In this document: piece after piece, positions 1 through 5,068 of the stretch
Layout: every line of letters starts with the position of its first letter
Numbering within the stretch: the first letter of the stretch is position 1
Source: Gammaproteobacteria bacterium
GTDB lineage: Bacteria; Pseudomonadota; Gammaproteobacteria; GCA-002705445; GCA-002716945
Length of the DNA: 5,611 nucleotides
Assembly (NCBI GenBank): GCA_002728355.1
Contig: PBXG01000005.1
Coordinates: forward strand, 1 to 5,611
Direction of reading: 5' to 3'
The notes under the pieces: model-generated
What the model was told of the DNA's origin: nothing
Database searches by the model: none
The model's input: only the letters and a program-made list of their open reading frames with translations
Translations under genes and position numbers: made by a program

Positions 1-1
1 T

Positions 2-319
2 AAAATTAAAATTTGGTATATGCATGAGGATGTTGGTTTAGACAGCAAACTTTTCACAGGCAGTAATTCTGATGGTGAGGTAAATTGGTACGGAATCCGC
101 TATAAAACTGGACCTATGGAATTTCAATATTCATACGGTGACTCTGATGCAAATGAGGGACCAACATATGACAGGGATGGTTACAACATAGGTATGTACT
201 ATAAGCTATCTAAGACATCAAGAATTTACTTGGCGCATTCAAAAAGTGATGCTGGGTCAGGTGATGGTGCAAACTTAGATATTGAATCAACACTGATTGG
301 TTTGAGACACGATTTTTAA
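2..319 (+). CDS. Outer-membrane porin, C-terminal fragment (5' end outside window)
   Basis: The open frame runs in from the left edge (first full codon at position 2) and ends at TAA 317-319, leaving 105 visible residues. They alternate polar and aromatic or hydrophobic residues in short stretches separated by Gly/Asp/Asn-rich turns (for example GDSDANEGPTYDRDGYN and SDAGSGDGANLD), as in beta-barrel strands and loops. The protein ends in IGLRHDF: a last strand closing with C-terminal Phe, the signal used by the BAM machinery and typical of general trimeric Gram-negative porins of beta- and gammaproteobacteria. It would form a diffusion pore in the outer membrane; substrate specificity cannot be read. 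The internal ATG at position 20 is not taken as the start, because the frame is open upstream and a 99-residue product would be only part of a barrel. Family assignment is by inference from the C-terminus only. Confidence 0.8.
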   Translation, partial: KIKIWYMHEDVGLDSKLFTGSNSDGEVNWYGIRYKTGPMEFQYSYGDSDANEGPTYDRDGYNIGMYYKLSKTSRIYLAHSKSDAGSGDGANLDIESTLIGLRHDF

Positions 320-341
320 ATCATAAAAATCATCTAAAAAA

Positions 342-417
342 GAGGATGAGGTTTAAGTAGCATAAATTATATAGAAACTCCCCGTTAATATGTAAACCGT
401 TATTTAAACCTTACCTC
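342..417. repeat. Long imperfect inverted repeat (stem-loop) downstream of porin
   Basis: Arms 342-361 and 399-417 pair over 19 positions (16 Watson-Crick, 3 G-U) with one bulged A at 346 and a loop of 37 bases. The core AGGTTTAA/TTAAACCT (349-356 with 404-411) is perfect. On the + strand the stem is followed by A-rich sequence, not a T-run. On the - strand the stem is followed by six Ts (complement of 336-341), so it looks more like a terminator for leftward transcription, although no leftward gene is visible. It could instead be a porin 3' end structure or part of an mgtE leader. Confidence 0.55.
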
Positions 418-447
418 AACAAATAATCTTCAAACAAAATAAATAAA

Positions 448-476
448 TTGGAAACCTATTCTAATAAGTAGATAAT
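448..476 (+). promoter_or_regulatory. Candidate sigma70-type promoter of mgtE
   Basis: TTGGAA at 448-453 (4 of 6 to TTGACA) and GATAAT at 471-476 (5 of 6 to TATAAT) are separated by the optimal 17 bp. Counting seven bases on from the last base of the -10 gives a predicted start at 483, the A of the mgtE ATG, which would make a leaderless mRNA. This fits the absence of a usable Shine-Dalgarno sequence. Prediction from consensus only; AT-rich DNA gives chance matches easily. Confidence 0.4.
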
Positions 477-482
477 AGGTTT
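452..482. repeat. Perfect 9-bp inverted repeat abutting mgtE ATG (possible operator or hairpin)
   Basis: AAACCTATT (452-460) and AATAGGTTT (474-482) are exact reverse complements separated by 13 bases. Within the spacer, CTA (461-463) can also pair with TAG (469-471). The right arm ends at the base before the start codon and covers the AGG at 477-479. The repeat spans the end of the candidate -35 and most of the candidate -10, so it could be a repressor operator. If the region is transcribed, it could be a hairpin hiding the start. Confidence 0.5.
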
Positions 483-1850
483 ATGAGCGTTAATAAAATA
501 CAAGATGAGAATAATATTACTTTAGATGAACTAGCAAAAGTACTTGATAGTGGAGCTATTATTCAAGCTCGTTCTTTATTGAATTCACTTTATCCTTCTG
601 AAATAGCCGATGTCATTGAGGGATCACCAAGAAATCGTCGTGATTTAATTTGGAAGCTTGTATCAAATGAAAATAAAGGTGAAGCGCTAGCAGAAATGAG
701 TGAGGAGATAAGGGGAAACTTGCTTGATGAGCTAATTGATCAAGATGGAACCGAGGGTCTAGCGCAAATCGCAGAAAACTTAGATACCGATGACCTTGCA
801 GATATAATAAAGTCTTTGCCTAAACACTTAATAAGAACTGCTGTAAAAAGTCTAGATAAGCAAAATCAAGACCGTCTTGCTAAAGTACTATCGTTCCCAG
901 ATGATACTGCTGGCGGATTAATGAATACCGATACCATTAATATAAGGTCAAGTGTTACGGTTGAAGTTCTATTAAAATACATTAGACGTCTTGGTAAACT
1001 TCCTGAACAAACCGATATTATATTTGTTACAGATATTATGAATAAGTATTTTGGATACGTTTCTATACAAGATCTTTTGATAAGCAATCCCTCTAGTCTT
1101 GTTTCTGAGATCATGATTGAAGATAAAAATATTATTGATCCTGATACCGATAAACATGAAGTTGCTAAGACTTTTGAAGACCATGACCTTTTATCTGCAG
1201 CTGTTGTTGATAAAGATGGCGTGCTACTTGGTAGAATAACTGTGGATGATGTTGTTGATGTAATTAGAGACGAAGCGGAAGACTCAGTTCTCAATATGGC
1301 AGGACTGAATAAAGAAGATGATATTTTTGCGCCTATTTTCCAAAGTACAAAAAGAAGAACTGTCTGGTTAGGAGCTAATTTATTAACTGCCATCCTTGCT
1401 GCAGCTGCCATAGGTATATTTGAGGCAACAATTGAAAAAGTTGTAGCTCTTGCCATACTCATGCCAATAGTCGCAAGTATGGGCGGCATTGCTGGAATGC
1501 AAAGTCTTGCGCTTGTAATAAGGTCGCAAGCTACAAATCAAATTGGTGAATCCAATTCGAGACTATTGATAATTAAAGAATCGTTAATAGGCGTATTAAA
1601 TGGAATCCTATGGTCATCGATTGTAGCGGTTGCAGTTTATCTATGGTTTGATAGTGTTTTTTTAGGAACAGTTATAGCTTCGGCTTTAATGATTAATCTT
1701 ATCATTGGTGCGATTAGCGGAGTAAGTCTTCCTCTTATCCTAAAAAAAATGGATATAGACCCTGCTCTCGCAGGAGGTGTAATATTAACCACCATAACAG
1801 ATATTGTTGGGTTCATATCTTTGTTAGGTGTTGCAACAATCATCATGTAA
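483..1850 (+). CDS. mgtE: Magnesium channel/transporter MgtE
   Basis: A complete 455-residue protein, the usual MgtE length. It is an inner-membrane, homodimeric Mg2+ channel gated by intracellular Mg2+. Domain order is standard: helical MgtE N domain (about residues 14-145, with the ADIIKSLP-type repeats and the PDDTAGGLM segment at its end), a CBS pair (about 150-205 and 207-265, the second ending in GRITVDDVVDVI), a connecting plug helix (about 266-290, DEAEDSVLNMAG), then five membrane helices (about 295-318, 320-345, 365-387, 392-420, 427-454). Signature segments are LMPIVASMGGIAGMQ (327-341 region) and DPALAGGVILTTITDIVGF (426-444). Asp440 in TTITD matches the conserved TM5 pore aspartate known from Thermus MgtE. 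The position usually written GGN is GGI here (Ile336), probably a subfamily trait. The ATG at 483 gives a full N domain but lacks a normal Shine-Dalgarno: AGG at 477-479 is only 3 bases away. It is probably monocistronic. Confidence 0.95.
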   Translation: MSVNKIQDENNITLDELAKVLDSGAIIQARSLLNSLYPSEIADVIEGSPRNRRDLIWKLVSNENKGEALAEMSEEIRGNLLDELIDQDGTEGLAQIAENLDTDDLADIIKSLPKHLIRTAVKSLDKQNQDRLAKVLSFPDDTAGGLMNTDTINIRSSVTVEVLLKYIRRLGKLPEQTDIIFVTDIMNKYFGYVSIQDLLISNPSSLVSEIMIEDKNIIDPDTDKHEVAKTFEDHDLLSAAVVDKDGVLLGRITVDDVVDVIRDEAEDSVLNMAGLNKEDDIFAPIFQSTKRRTVWLGANLLTAILAAAAIGIFEATIEKVVALAILMPIVASMGGIAGMQSLALVIRSQATNQIGESNSRLLIIKESLIGVLNGILWSSIVAVAVYLWFDSVFLGTVIASALMINLIIGAISGVSLPLILKKMDIDPALAGGVILTTITDIVGFISLLGVATIIM

Positions 1851-1851
1851 A

Positions 1852-1878
1852 AATATCTTAATAAGAATATTAACATTT
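1852..1878 (+). terminator. Weak AT-rich hairpin after mgtE, possible terminator
   Basis: Just after the mgtE stop, AATAT-CTT (1852-1859) can pair with AAG-A-ATATT (1863-1871), with a small loop and one bulged A. It is followed by a modest T-rich stretch (ATTTTC, near 1875-1880). There are no G-C pairs apart from one, so the stem would be weak. It is the only terminator-like structure between mgtE and nrdA, but it may be chance in AT-rich DNA. Confidence 0.25.
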
Positions 1879-1890
1879 TCTTATAGTCCT

Positions 1891-1899
1891 TTATCTACA
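1891..1899 (+). promoter_or_regulatory. DnaA-box-like site 1 (TTATCTACA)
   Basis: TTATCTACA differs from the strong DnaA box TTATCCACA at one base. It is the first of three similar 9-mers starting at 1891, 1902 and 1913, exactly 11 bp apart on the same strand. DnaA boxes upstream of the nrdAB promoter are known from E. coli, where DnaA couples dNTP synthesis to replication initiation. Confidence 0.5.
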
Positions 1900-1901
1900 G
1901 C

Positions 1902-1910
1902 TTTTCCACA
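1902..1910 (+). promoter_or_regulatory. DnaA box 2 (TTTTCCACA)
   Basis: TTTTCCACA fits the relaxed DnaA box consensus TTWTNCACA at all nine positions, and TTATCCACA at eight. It is the best of the three sites and lies just upstream of the candidate nrdA -35 element. Confidence 0.6.
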
Positions 1911-1912
1911 AC

Positions 1913-1921
1913 ATTGCCACA
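1913..1921 (+). promoter_or_regulatory. Degenerate DnaA-box-like site 3 (ATTGCCACA), overlapping the -35
   Basis: ATTGCCACA matches TTWTNCACA at seven of nine positions and keeps the CACA end. Alone it would be unconvincing; its value comes from the exact 11-bp phase with the two better boxes. It overlaps the TTGCCA -35 element (1914-1919), so bound DnaA could compete with or contact RNA polymerase. Confidence 0.35.
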
Positions 1922-1941
1922 GAAAAAACACAACATATAGT
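1914..1941 (+). promoter_or_regulatory. Candidate nrdA promoter (TTGCCA-N16-TATAGT)
   Basis: The -35 TTGCCA (1914-1919) and the -10 TATAGT (1936-1941) each match consensus at five of six bases with 16-bp spacing. The predicted start is near 1948, giving an untranslated leader of about 118 bases. The -10 lies inside NrdR box 1 and the -35 inside DnaA-like site 3, an arrangement that would allow direct repression by NrdR. The start site is predicted, not shown. Confidence 0.6.
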
Positions 1942-1943
1942 GT
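1928..1943. promoter_or_regulatory. NrdR box 1 (ACACAACATATAGTGT)
   Basis: This 16-mer matches the published NrdR-box consensus acaCwAtATaTwGtgt at 15 of 16 positions and is nearly palindromic (ACAC...GTGT). NrdR is a zinc-ribbon/ATP-cone repressor that binds pairs of such boxes upstream of ribonucleotide reductase genes when dATP is plentiful. The box covers the candidate -10, so occupancy should block transcription. The nrdR gene itself is not in the window. Confidence 0.85.
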
Positions 1944-1959
1944 TAGAACCTACTTACAA

Positions 1960-1975
1960 CCACAACAATTAGTGT
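1960..1975. promoter_or_regulatory. NrdR box 2 (CCACAACAATTAGTGT)
   Basis: A weaker match to the NrdR consensus (12 of 16), keeping the CACAA and TAGTGT ends. It starts 32 bp after box 1, with a 16-bp spacer. NrdR boxes occur in pairs about three helical turns apart, so the spacing strongly supports both sites. It lies about 12-27 bases past the predicted transcription start. Confidence 0.75.
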
Positions 1976-1988
1976 TACAATCTTGTAA
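1975..1988. repeat. 14-base palindrome TTACAATCTTGTAA
   Basis: TTACAA and TTGTAA are perfect inverted half-sites around a 2-base centre, beginning at the last base of NrdR box 2. It resembles a dimeric transcription-factor site but matches no operator I can name with confidence. In RNA its 2-base centre is too short for the full stem to close as a hairpin. Confidence 0.35.
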
Positions 1989-2015
1989 AGGGTAATCTGT
2001 GTGTTAAATGATGTT

Positions 2016-2021
2016 TATAAT
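2016..2021 (+). promoter_or_regulatory. Possible second -10 element (TATAAT) for nrdA
   Basis: An exact TATAAT hexamer lies 44 bases before the nrdA start, but the 16-18 bp upstream offer no good -35 and the extended-10 TG is one base out of place. It may be a second, shorter-leader promoter or chance. Confidence 0.25.
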
Positions 2022-2049
2022 ATTTACGCAGAATGCCACCTAAATAAAT

Positions 2050-2053
2050 AGGA
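2050..2053 (+). promoter_or_regulatory. Distant Shine-Dalgarno of nrdA (AGGA)
   Basis: AGGA is 12 bases from the ATG at 2066, longer than ideal, and no closer purine-rich site exists. An ATG inside the same motif (2053) reads only ATG-TTA-TAG. Downstream in-frame starts would cut into the first ATP-cone, so 2066 remains the best start. Initiation may be modest. Confidence 0.4.
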
Positions 2054-2065
2054 TGTTATAGATAA

Positions 2066-4918
2066 ATGAAAGAAGAATTACAAGAAAATCAAGAATTTGA
2101 ACCTTCTGGATCTCCGGATGTAAGCCCTAACGTATCCATTTCTCCAGTTCCTGGCAGATATAGAGTGATGAGAAGGAATGGAAAGGTCACAACATATGAT
2201 CTAAGTAAAATAATTGTAGCTATGACCAAGGCATTTTTGAGTGTGGAAGGTAGTAGTGCAGCAGCTTCAACTAGAATTCACAACGAAGTGGAGTCATTAG
2301 CTAACAAAGTTGATTCAGCAATACGCAGAAGATTCCCCGAGGGAGGTGTAGTACATATTGAGGACATACAAGATCAAGTCGAGTTGGCTATTATGAGAGC
2401 AGGTTATCAGGATGTTGCAAGAGCGTATGTAATATATAGAGAAGAAAGAGCACAGGCAAGAAGCCAGAATCAAATTGATAGTGTTGAAGATTTACCAATT
2501 AAGAAGTCGATTCTATTAGAGGATGGTTCAACAGAATCATTGGATATATCAAGATTGAGATTAACCGTATCTGAGTGTTGCTCTGGAATCGATGATGTAT
2601 CTGAAGATCTGATTTATGAGGCTATAGATAAAAATATATACGATGGTATTAAAAAAGAAGATTTAGCGAGTTCTATTTTAATATCTGTCAGACCTTTGAT
2701 TGAGAAAGAACCTAATTATTCATATGTCGTTGCAAGGCTTTTATTGACGAATATTTACGAAGAAGCACTGACGTTTGTTGGTCATAAAGATAGTCAACCA
2801 ACAATTAAAAGCATGAAGAAAAATTATATAGATTATTTTAAATCCTATATATGTGAAGCAAGCGAACTCAAATTACTTGATAAAGAACTTCTAAATTATG
2901 ATCTGGATCTGCTAGGGAATTCAATAGTTTCTTCGAGAGATTTGTCGTTTACATATTTGGGTTTACAAACTCTATATGACAGATACTTTATTCATCATAA
3001 AGAAAAAAGATTTGAGCTCCCGCAGGCATTTTTTATGCGTGTAGCAATGGGTTTGGCAATTAATGAGACTGACAGAGAAGCTAAAGCAATAGAATTCTAT
3101 AATTTAATCTCATCTTTTGATTTTATGTGTAGTACACCAACACTATTTAATTCAGGTACATTAAGACCTCAATTATCATCTTGTTACTTATCAACAATCC
3201 CTGACGATTTAAAAGGAATTTTTCAAGGTATAAGCGATGATGCAATGTTATCTAAGTTTGCTGGTGGTTTAGGAAATGATTGGTCTCAAGTAAGAGCATT
3301 GGGTTCATATATCAAAGGAACAAACGGTAAGAGTCAAGGTGTAATTCCTTTCTTAAAAGTAGCAAATGATACTGCAGTGGCTGTTAATCAAGGTGGCAAA
3401 AGAAAAGGAGCAATGTGTGCTTACCTAGAAACATGGCATCTTGATATCGAGCAATTTTTAGAACTGAGAAAAAATACTGGAGACGACAGAAGGCGAACAC
3501 ATGATATGAATACTGCTAATTGGATTCCAGATTTATTTATGAAAAGATTACATAATGATCAAGAATGGACGCTTTTCTCACCTGATGACACACCTGATTT
3601 ACATGATCTAACTGGTATAGCATTCGAAGAAAAATATGAATCGTATGAATCTGAAGCAGCTGAAGGAAAAATAACTAACTTTAAAAAGGTTAAAGCATTA
3701 GATTTATGGAGAAAAATGCTGAGTATGTTATTTGAAACTGGCCATCCATGGATTACTTTCAAAGACCCTTGCAATCTTCGTTCACCGCAGCAGCACAAGG
3801 GAGTTGTTCATTCTTCAAATCTCTGCACAGAAATTACTCTTAATACATCTCATGATGAGATTGCGGTATGCAATTTAGGCTCGGTTAATTTGGTATCTCA
3901 CATAGATGAGAATAATGAAATTAATCAAGACAAATTATCTAAAACTATAGCAACAGCAATGAGAATGTTAGATAACGTGATTGATTATAATTACTACAGT
4001 GTTGATAAAGCTAAAAATTCGAATCTGAAACACCGACCTGTAGGTTTGGGAGTTATGGGATTTCAAGATGCATTATATAAATTAAGGATACCATATGCAT
4101 CTAATCAAGCGGTAGAATTTGCTGATAAGAGCATGGAGTGTATAAGTTATTATGCTATTGAAGCTTCAATGAATCTTGCAAAAGAAAGAGGATCTTATGA
4201 GTCATTCGATGGTTCTCTATGGAGCAAGGGCATTTTACCTATTGATAGTCTAAAAAGCTTCAAAAAAGTGAGAGGAAAATTCTTAGACGTAAATATGGAT
4301 GAGCAATTAGATTGGTCTAGTCTCAGACAAAACGTTGTAAAACATGGTATTAGAAATTCCAATACTTTGGCAATTGCTCCAACAGCAACCATATCTAATA
4401 TTTGTGGAGTTTCTCAATCAATCGAACCCACATATCAGAACCTCTATGTGAAGTCTAATTTATCGGGTGAATTTACAGTTATTAATCCTTATTTAATTGA
4501 AGATTTCAAGAAAGTTAAGATTTGGGACGAAGTGATGATTAAAGACTTAAAGTACTTCGATGGACAATTATCTGAAATAAGCAGAGTCCCAGATGATTTA
4601 AAAAATCTATATCAAACTTGCTTTGAAATTGACACCCGCTGGTTAGTTGAGGCTGCCGCAAGAAGACAAAAATGGATTGATCAGTCTCAATCACTCAACC
4701 TCTATATACCTGATACGGATGGTAAAAAATTAGAAAGTGCTTATAAGCTTGCGTGGATAAGAGGATTAAAAACAACCTATTATTTAAGATCGCTTGGAGC
4801 AACTCATGTTGAAAAAAGTACCAGTGATAACGCTGGCTCATCGCTAAATGCGGTCAAAAATGAAGCAGAGGTTAAACAGTGTTTAATAGAAGATCCAGAT
4901 TGTGAGGCGTGCCAATGA
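2066..4918 (+). CDS. nrdA: Class Ia ribonucleoside-diphosphate reductase, alpha (catalytic) subunit
   Basis: A complete 950-residue NrdA that reduces ribonucleoside diphosphates to dNDPs with NrdB in the cytoplasm. After a short acidic N-terminal tail comes ATP-cone 1 (about 31-128), with VMRRNGK (34-40), an AMTKAFL helix (52-58) and HIEDIQDQVE (97-106). ATP-cone 2 (about 147-236) lacks the VxKRxG motif and is probably inactive. The catalytic barrel follows. By alignment with E. coli NrdA, Cys373 (SSCYLST) and Cys602 (VCNLGSVNL) are the redox pair, Cys587 with Asn585 and Glu589 (NLCTEI) forms the active site, and Tyr905-Tyr906 (TTYYLR) are the radical-transfer tyrosines. The C-terminal tail carries Cys939, Cys946 and Cys949 (DCEACQ) for re-reduction by thioredoxin or glutaredoxin. 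The length resembles the two-cone Pseudomonas enzyme rather than the 761-residue E. coli one. It is the first gene of an operon, and its stop overlaps the next start by ATGA. DnaA and NrdR sites precede it. Confidence 0.97.
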   Translation: MKEELQENQEFEPSGSPDVSPNVSISPVPGRYRVMRRNGKVTTYDLSKIIVAMTKAFLSVEGSSAAASTRIHNEVESLANKVDSAIRRRFPEGGVVHIEDIQDQVELAIMRAGYQDVARAYVIYREERAQARSQNQIDSVEDLPIKKSILLEDGSTESLDISRLRLTVSECCSGIDDVSEDLIYEAIDKNIYDGIKKEDLASSILISVRPLIEKEPNYSYVVARLLLTNIYEEALTFVGHKDSQPTIKSMKKNYIDYFKSYICEASELKLLDKELLNYDLDLLGNSIVSSRDLSFTYLGLQTLYDRYFIHHKEKRFELPQAFFMRVAMGLAINETDREAKAIEFYNLISSFDFMCSTPTLFNSGTLRPQLSSCYLSTIPDDLKGIFQGISDDAMLSKFAGGLGNDWSQVRALGSYIKGTNGKSQGVIPFLKVANDTAVAVNQGGKRKGAMCAYLETWHLDIEQFLELRKNTGDDRRRTHDMNTANWIPDLFMKRLHNDQEWTLFSPDDTPDLHDLTGIAFEEKYESYESEAAEGKITNFKKVKALDLWRKMLSMLFETGHPWITFKDPCNLRSPQQHKGVVHSSNLCTEITLNTSHDEIAVCNLGSVNLVSHIDENNEINQDKLSKTIATAMRMLDNVIDYNYYSVDKAKNSNLKHRPVGLGVMGFQDALYKLRIPYASNQAVEFADKSMECISYYAIEASMNLAKERGSYESFDGSLWSKGILPIDSLKSFKKVRGKFLDVNMDEQLDWSSLRQNVVKHGIRNSNTLAIAPTATISNICGVSQSIEPTYQNLYVKSNLSGEFTVINPYLIEDFKKVKIWDEVMIKDLKYFDGQLSEISRVPDDLKNLYQTCFEIDTRWLVEAAARRQKWIDQSQSLNLYIPDTDGKKLESAYKLAWIRGLKTTYYLRSLGATHVEKSTSDNAGSSLNAVKNEAEVKQCLIEDPDCEACQ
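4904..4907 (+). promoter_or_regulatory. Shine-Dalgarno of the small membrane ORF, inside nrdA
   Basis: GAGG lies 7 bases before the ATG at 4915, within the codons for Cys946-Glu947-Ala948 of NrdA. This well-placed site supports 4915 as a real start, coupled to the end of nrdA translation. Confidence 0.65.
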
Positions 4919-5067
4919 TATATCTAATTTCATCAATAGTAATAATTGTAACTCTTTTGGTTTATACAGTAGTTAACATCAAAAGAGAGTTAGAAGAACT
5001 AAAAATAACCAAAAAGAATTTAGCTGCAACAAAAGGATGGCAGCAATTAATTAAATTAGGAGATTAA
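4915..5067 (+). CDS. Small single-pass membrane protein between nrdA and nrdB (unknown function)
   Basis: A 50-residue [23 protein letters not shown] followed by a charged C-terminal half. Residues 2-20 form one strongly hydrophobic helix with no acidic or basic residue. Lys23 and Arg24 follow, so the positive-inside rule predicts the C-terminus in the cytoplasm. Residues 22-36 ([12 protein letters not shown]) could be a short amphipathic or coiled-coil helix. There is no lipobox or signal-peptide cleavage site. Support for its being real: its ATG overlaps the nrdA stop (ATGA), a GAGG site sits 7 bases upstream, and the nrdB start follows its stop after 1 base, so it fills the nrdA-nrdB gap exactly. 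I do not recognise the family. It could anchor or modulate the reductase at the membrane, or serve mainly to couple translation to nrdB; both ideas are inference. Confidence 0.7.
   Translation: MIYLISSIVIIVTLLVYTVVNIKRELEELKITKKNLAATKGWQQLIKLGD
5058..5063 (+). promoter_or_regulatory. Strong Shine-Dalgarno of nrdB (AGGAGA)
   Basis: AGGAG (5058-5062) ends 6 bases before the ATG at 5069, the optimal distance, and is by far the best ribosome-binding site in the window. It lies in the last codons of the small membrane ORF, so ribosomes finishing that ORF can restart on nrdB. Confidence 0.8.
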
Positions 5068-5068
5068 A

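Larger units (their letters stand above)
320..482. other. Intergenic region between porin and mgtE
   Basis: This 163-base AT-rich gap contains no convincing gene. It holds a long imperfect inverted repeat (342-417), a perfect 9-bp inverted repeat touching the mgtE start (452-482), and a candidate mgtE promoter (448-476). No classical terminator (GC-rich stem plus T-run on the + strand) follows the porin stop, so either the 342-417 structure ends porin transcription imperfectly or transcription reads through into mgtE. Confidence 0.6.
1851..2065. other. mgtE-nrdA intergenic control region
   Basis: These 215 bases hold no convincing gene. In order they contain a weak AT-rich hairpin after mgtE (1852-1871), three phased DnaA-box-like sites (1891-1921), a promoter (1914-1941), two NrdR boxes (1928-1943 and 1960-1975), a 14-base palindrome (1975-1988), a second TATAAT-like element (2016-2021), and the nrdA ribosome-binding region. 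The density of sites matches the control of nrdAB known from other proteobacteria. Confidence 0.75.

Noticed and set aside
311..331. GATTTTT/AAAAATC inverted repeat at the porin stop as a terminator
   Set aside because: The stem is almost all A-T and is followed by A-rich sequence instead of a T-run, so it is not a credible intrinsic terminator.
320..482. A Firmicutes-type Mg2+ (M-box) riboswitch before mgtE
   Set aside because: The gap is short and AT-rich and shows none of the multi-helix conserved core of that riboswitch; the repeats seen there do not match its layout.
866..1489. A 207-codon open frame on the minus strand inside mgtE
   Set aside because: It lies antisense to a clear MgtE domain structure, its translation is Ser/Thr/Ile-rich without recognisable motifs, and it has no upstream signals. 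It is a shadow of mgtE codon use.
2000..2008. TGTGTTAAA, an 8-of-9 match to a minus-strand DnaA box
   Set aside because: Out of phase with and far from the 1891-1921 array, with a mismatch at a conserved T; easily a chance match in AT-rich DNA.
2008..2043. An 11-codon upstream ORF (MMFIIFTQNAT) in the nrdA leader, and ATG-TTA-TAG at 2053-2061
   Set aside because: The first has no Shine-Dalgarno at a workable distance; the second is only two codons. No codon pattern suggests attenuation, and short ORFs are expected by chance.
3559..3798. A 79-codon minus-strand open frame inside nrdA
   Set aside because: Fully contained in well-conserved nrdA coding sequence, with no ribosome-binding site or recognisable protein features. 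The shorter minus-strand frames at 972-1184, 1637-1876 and 4195-4392 were rejected for the same reason.
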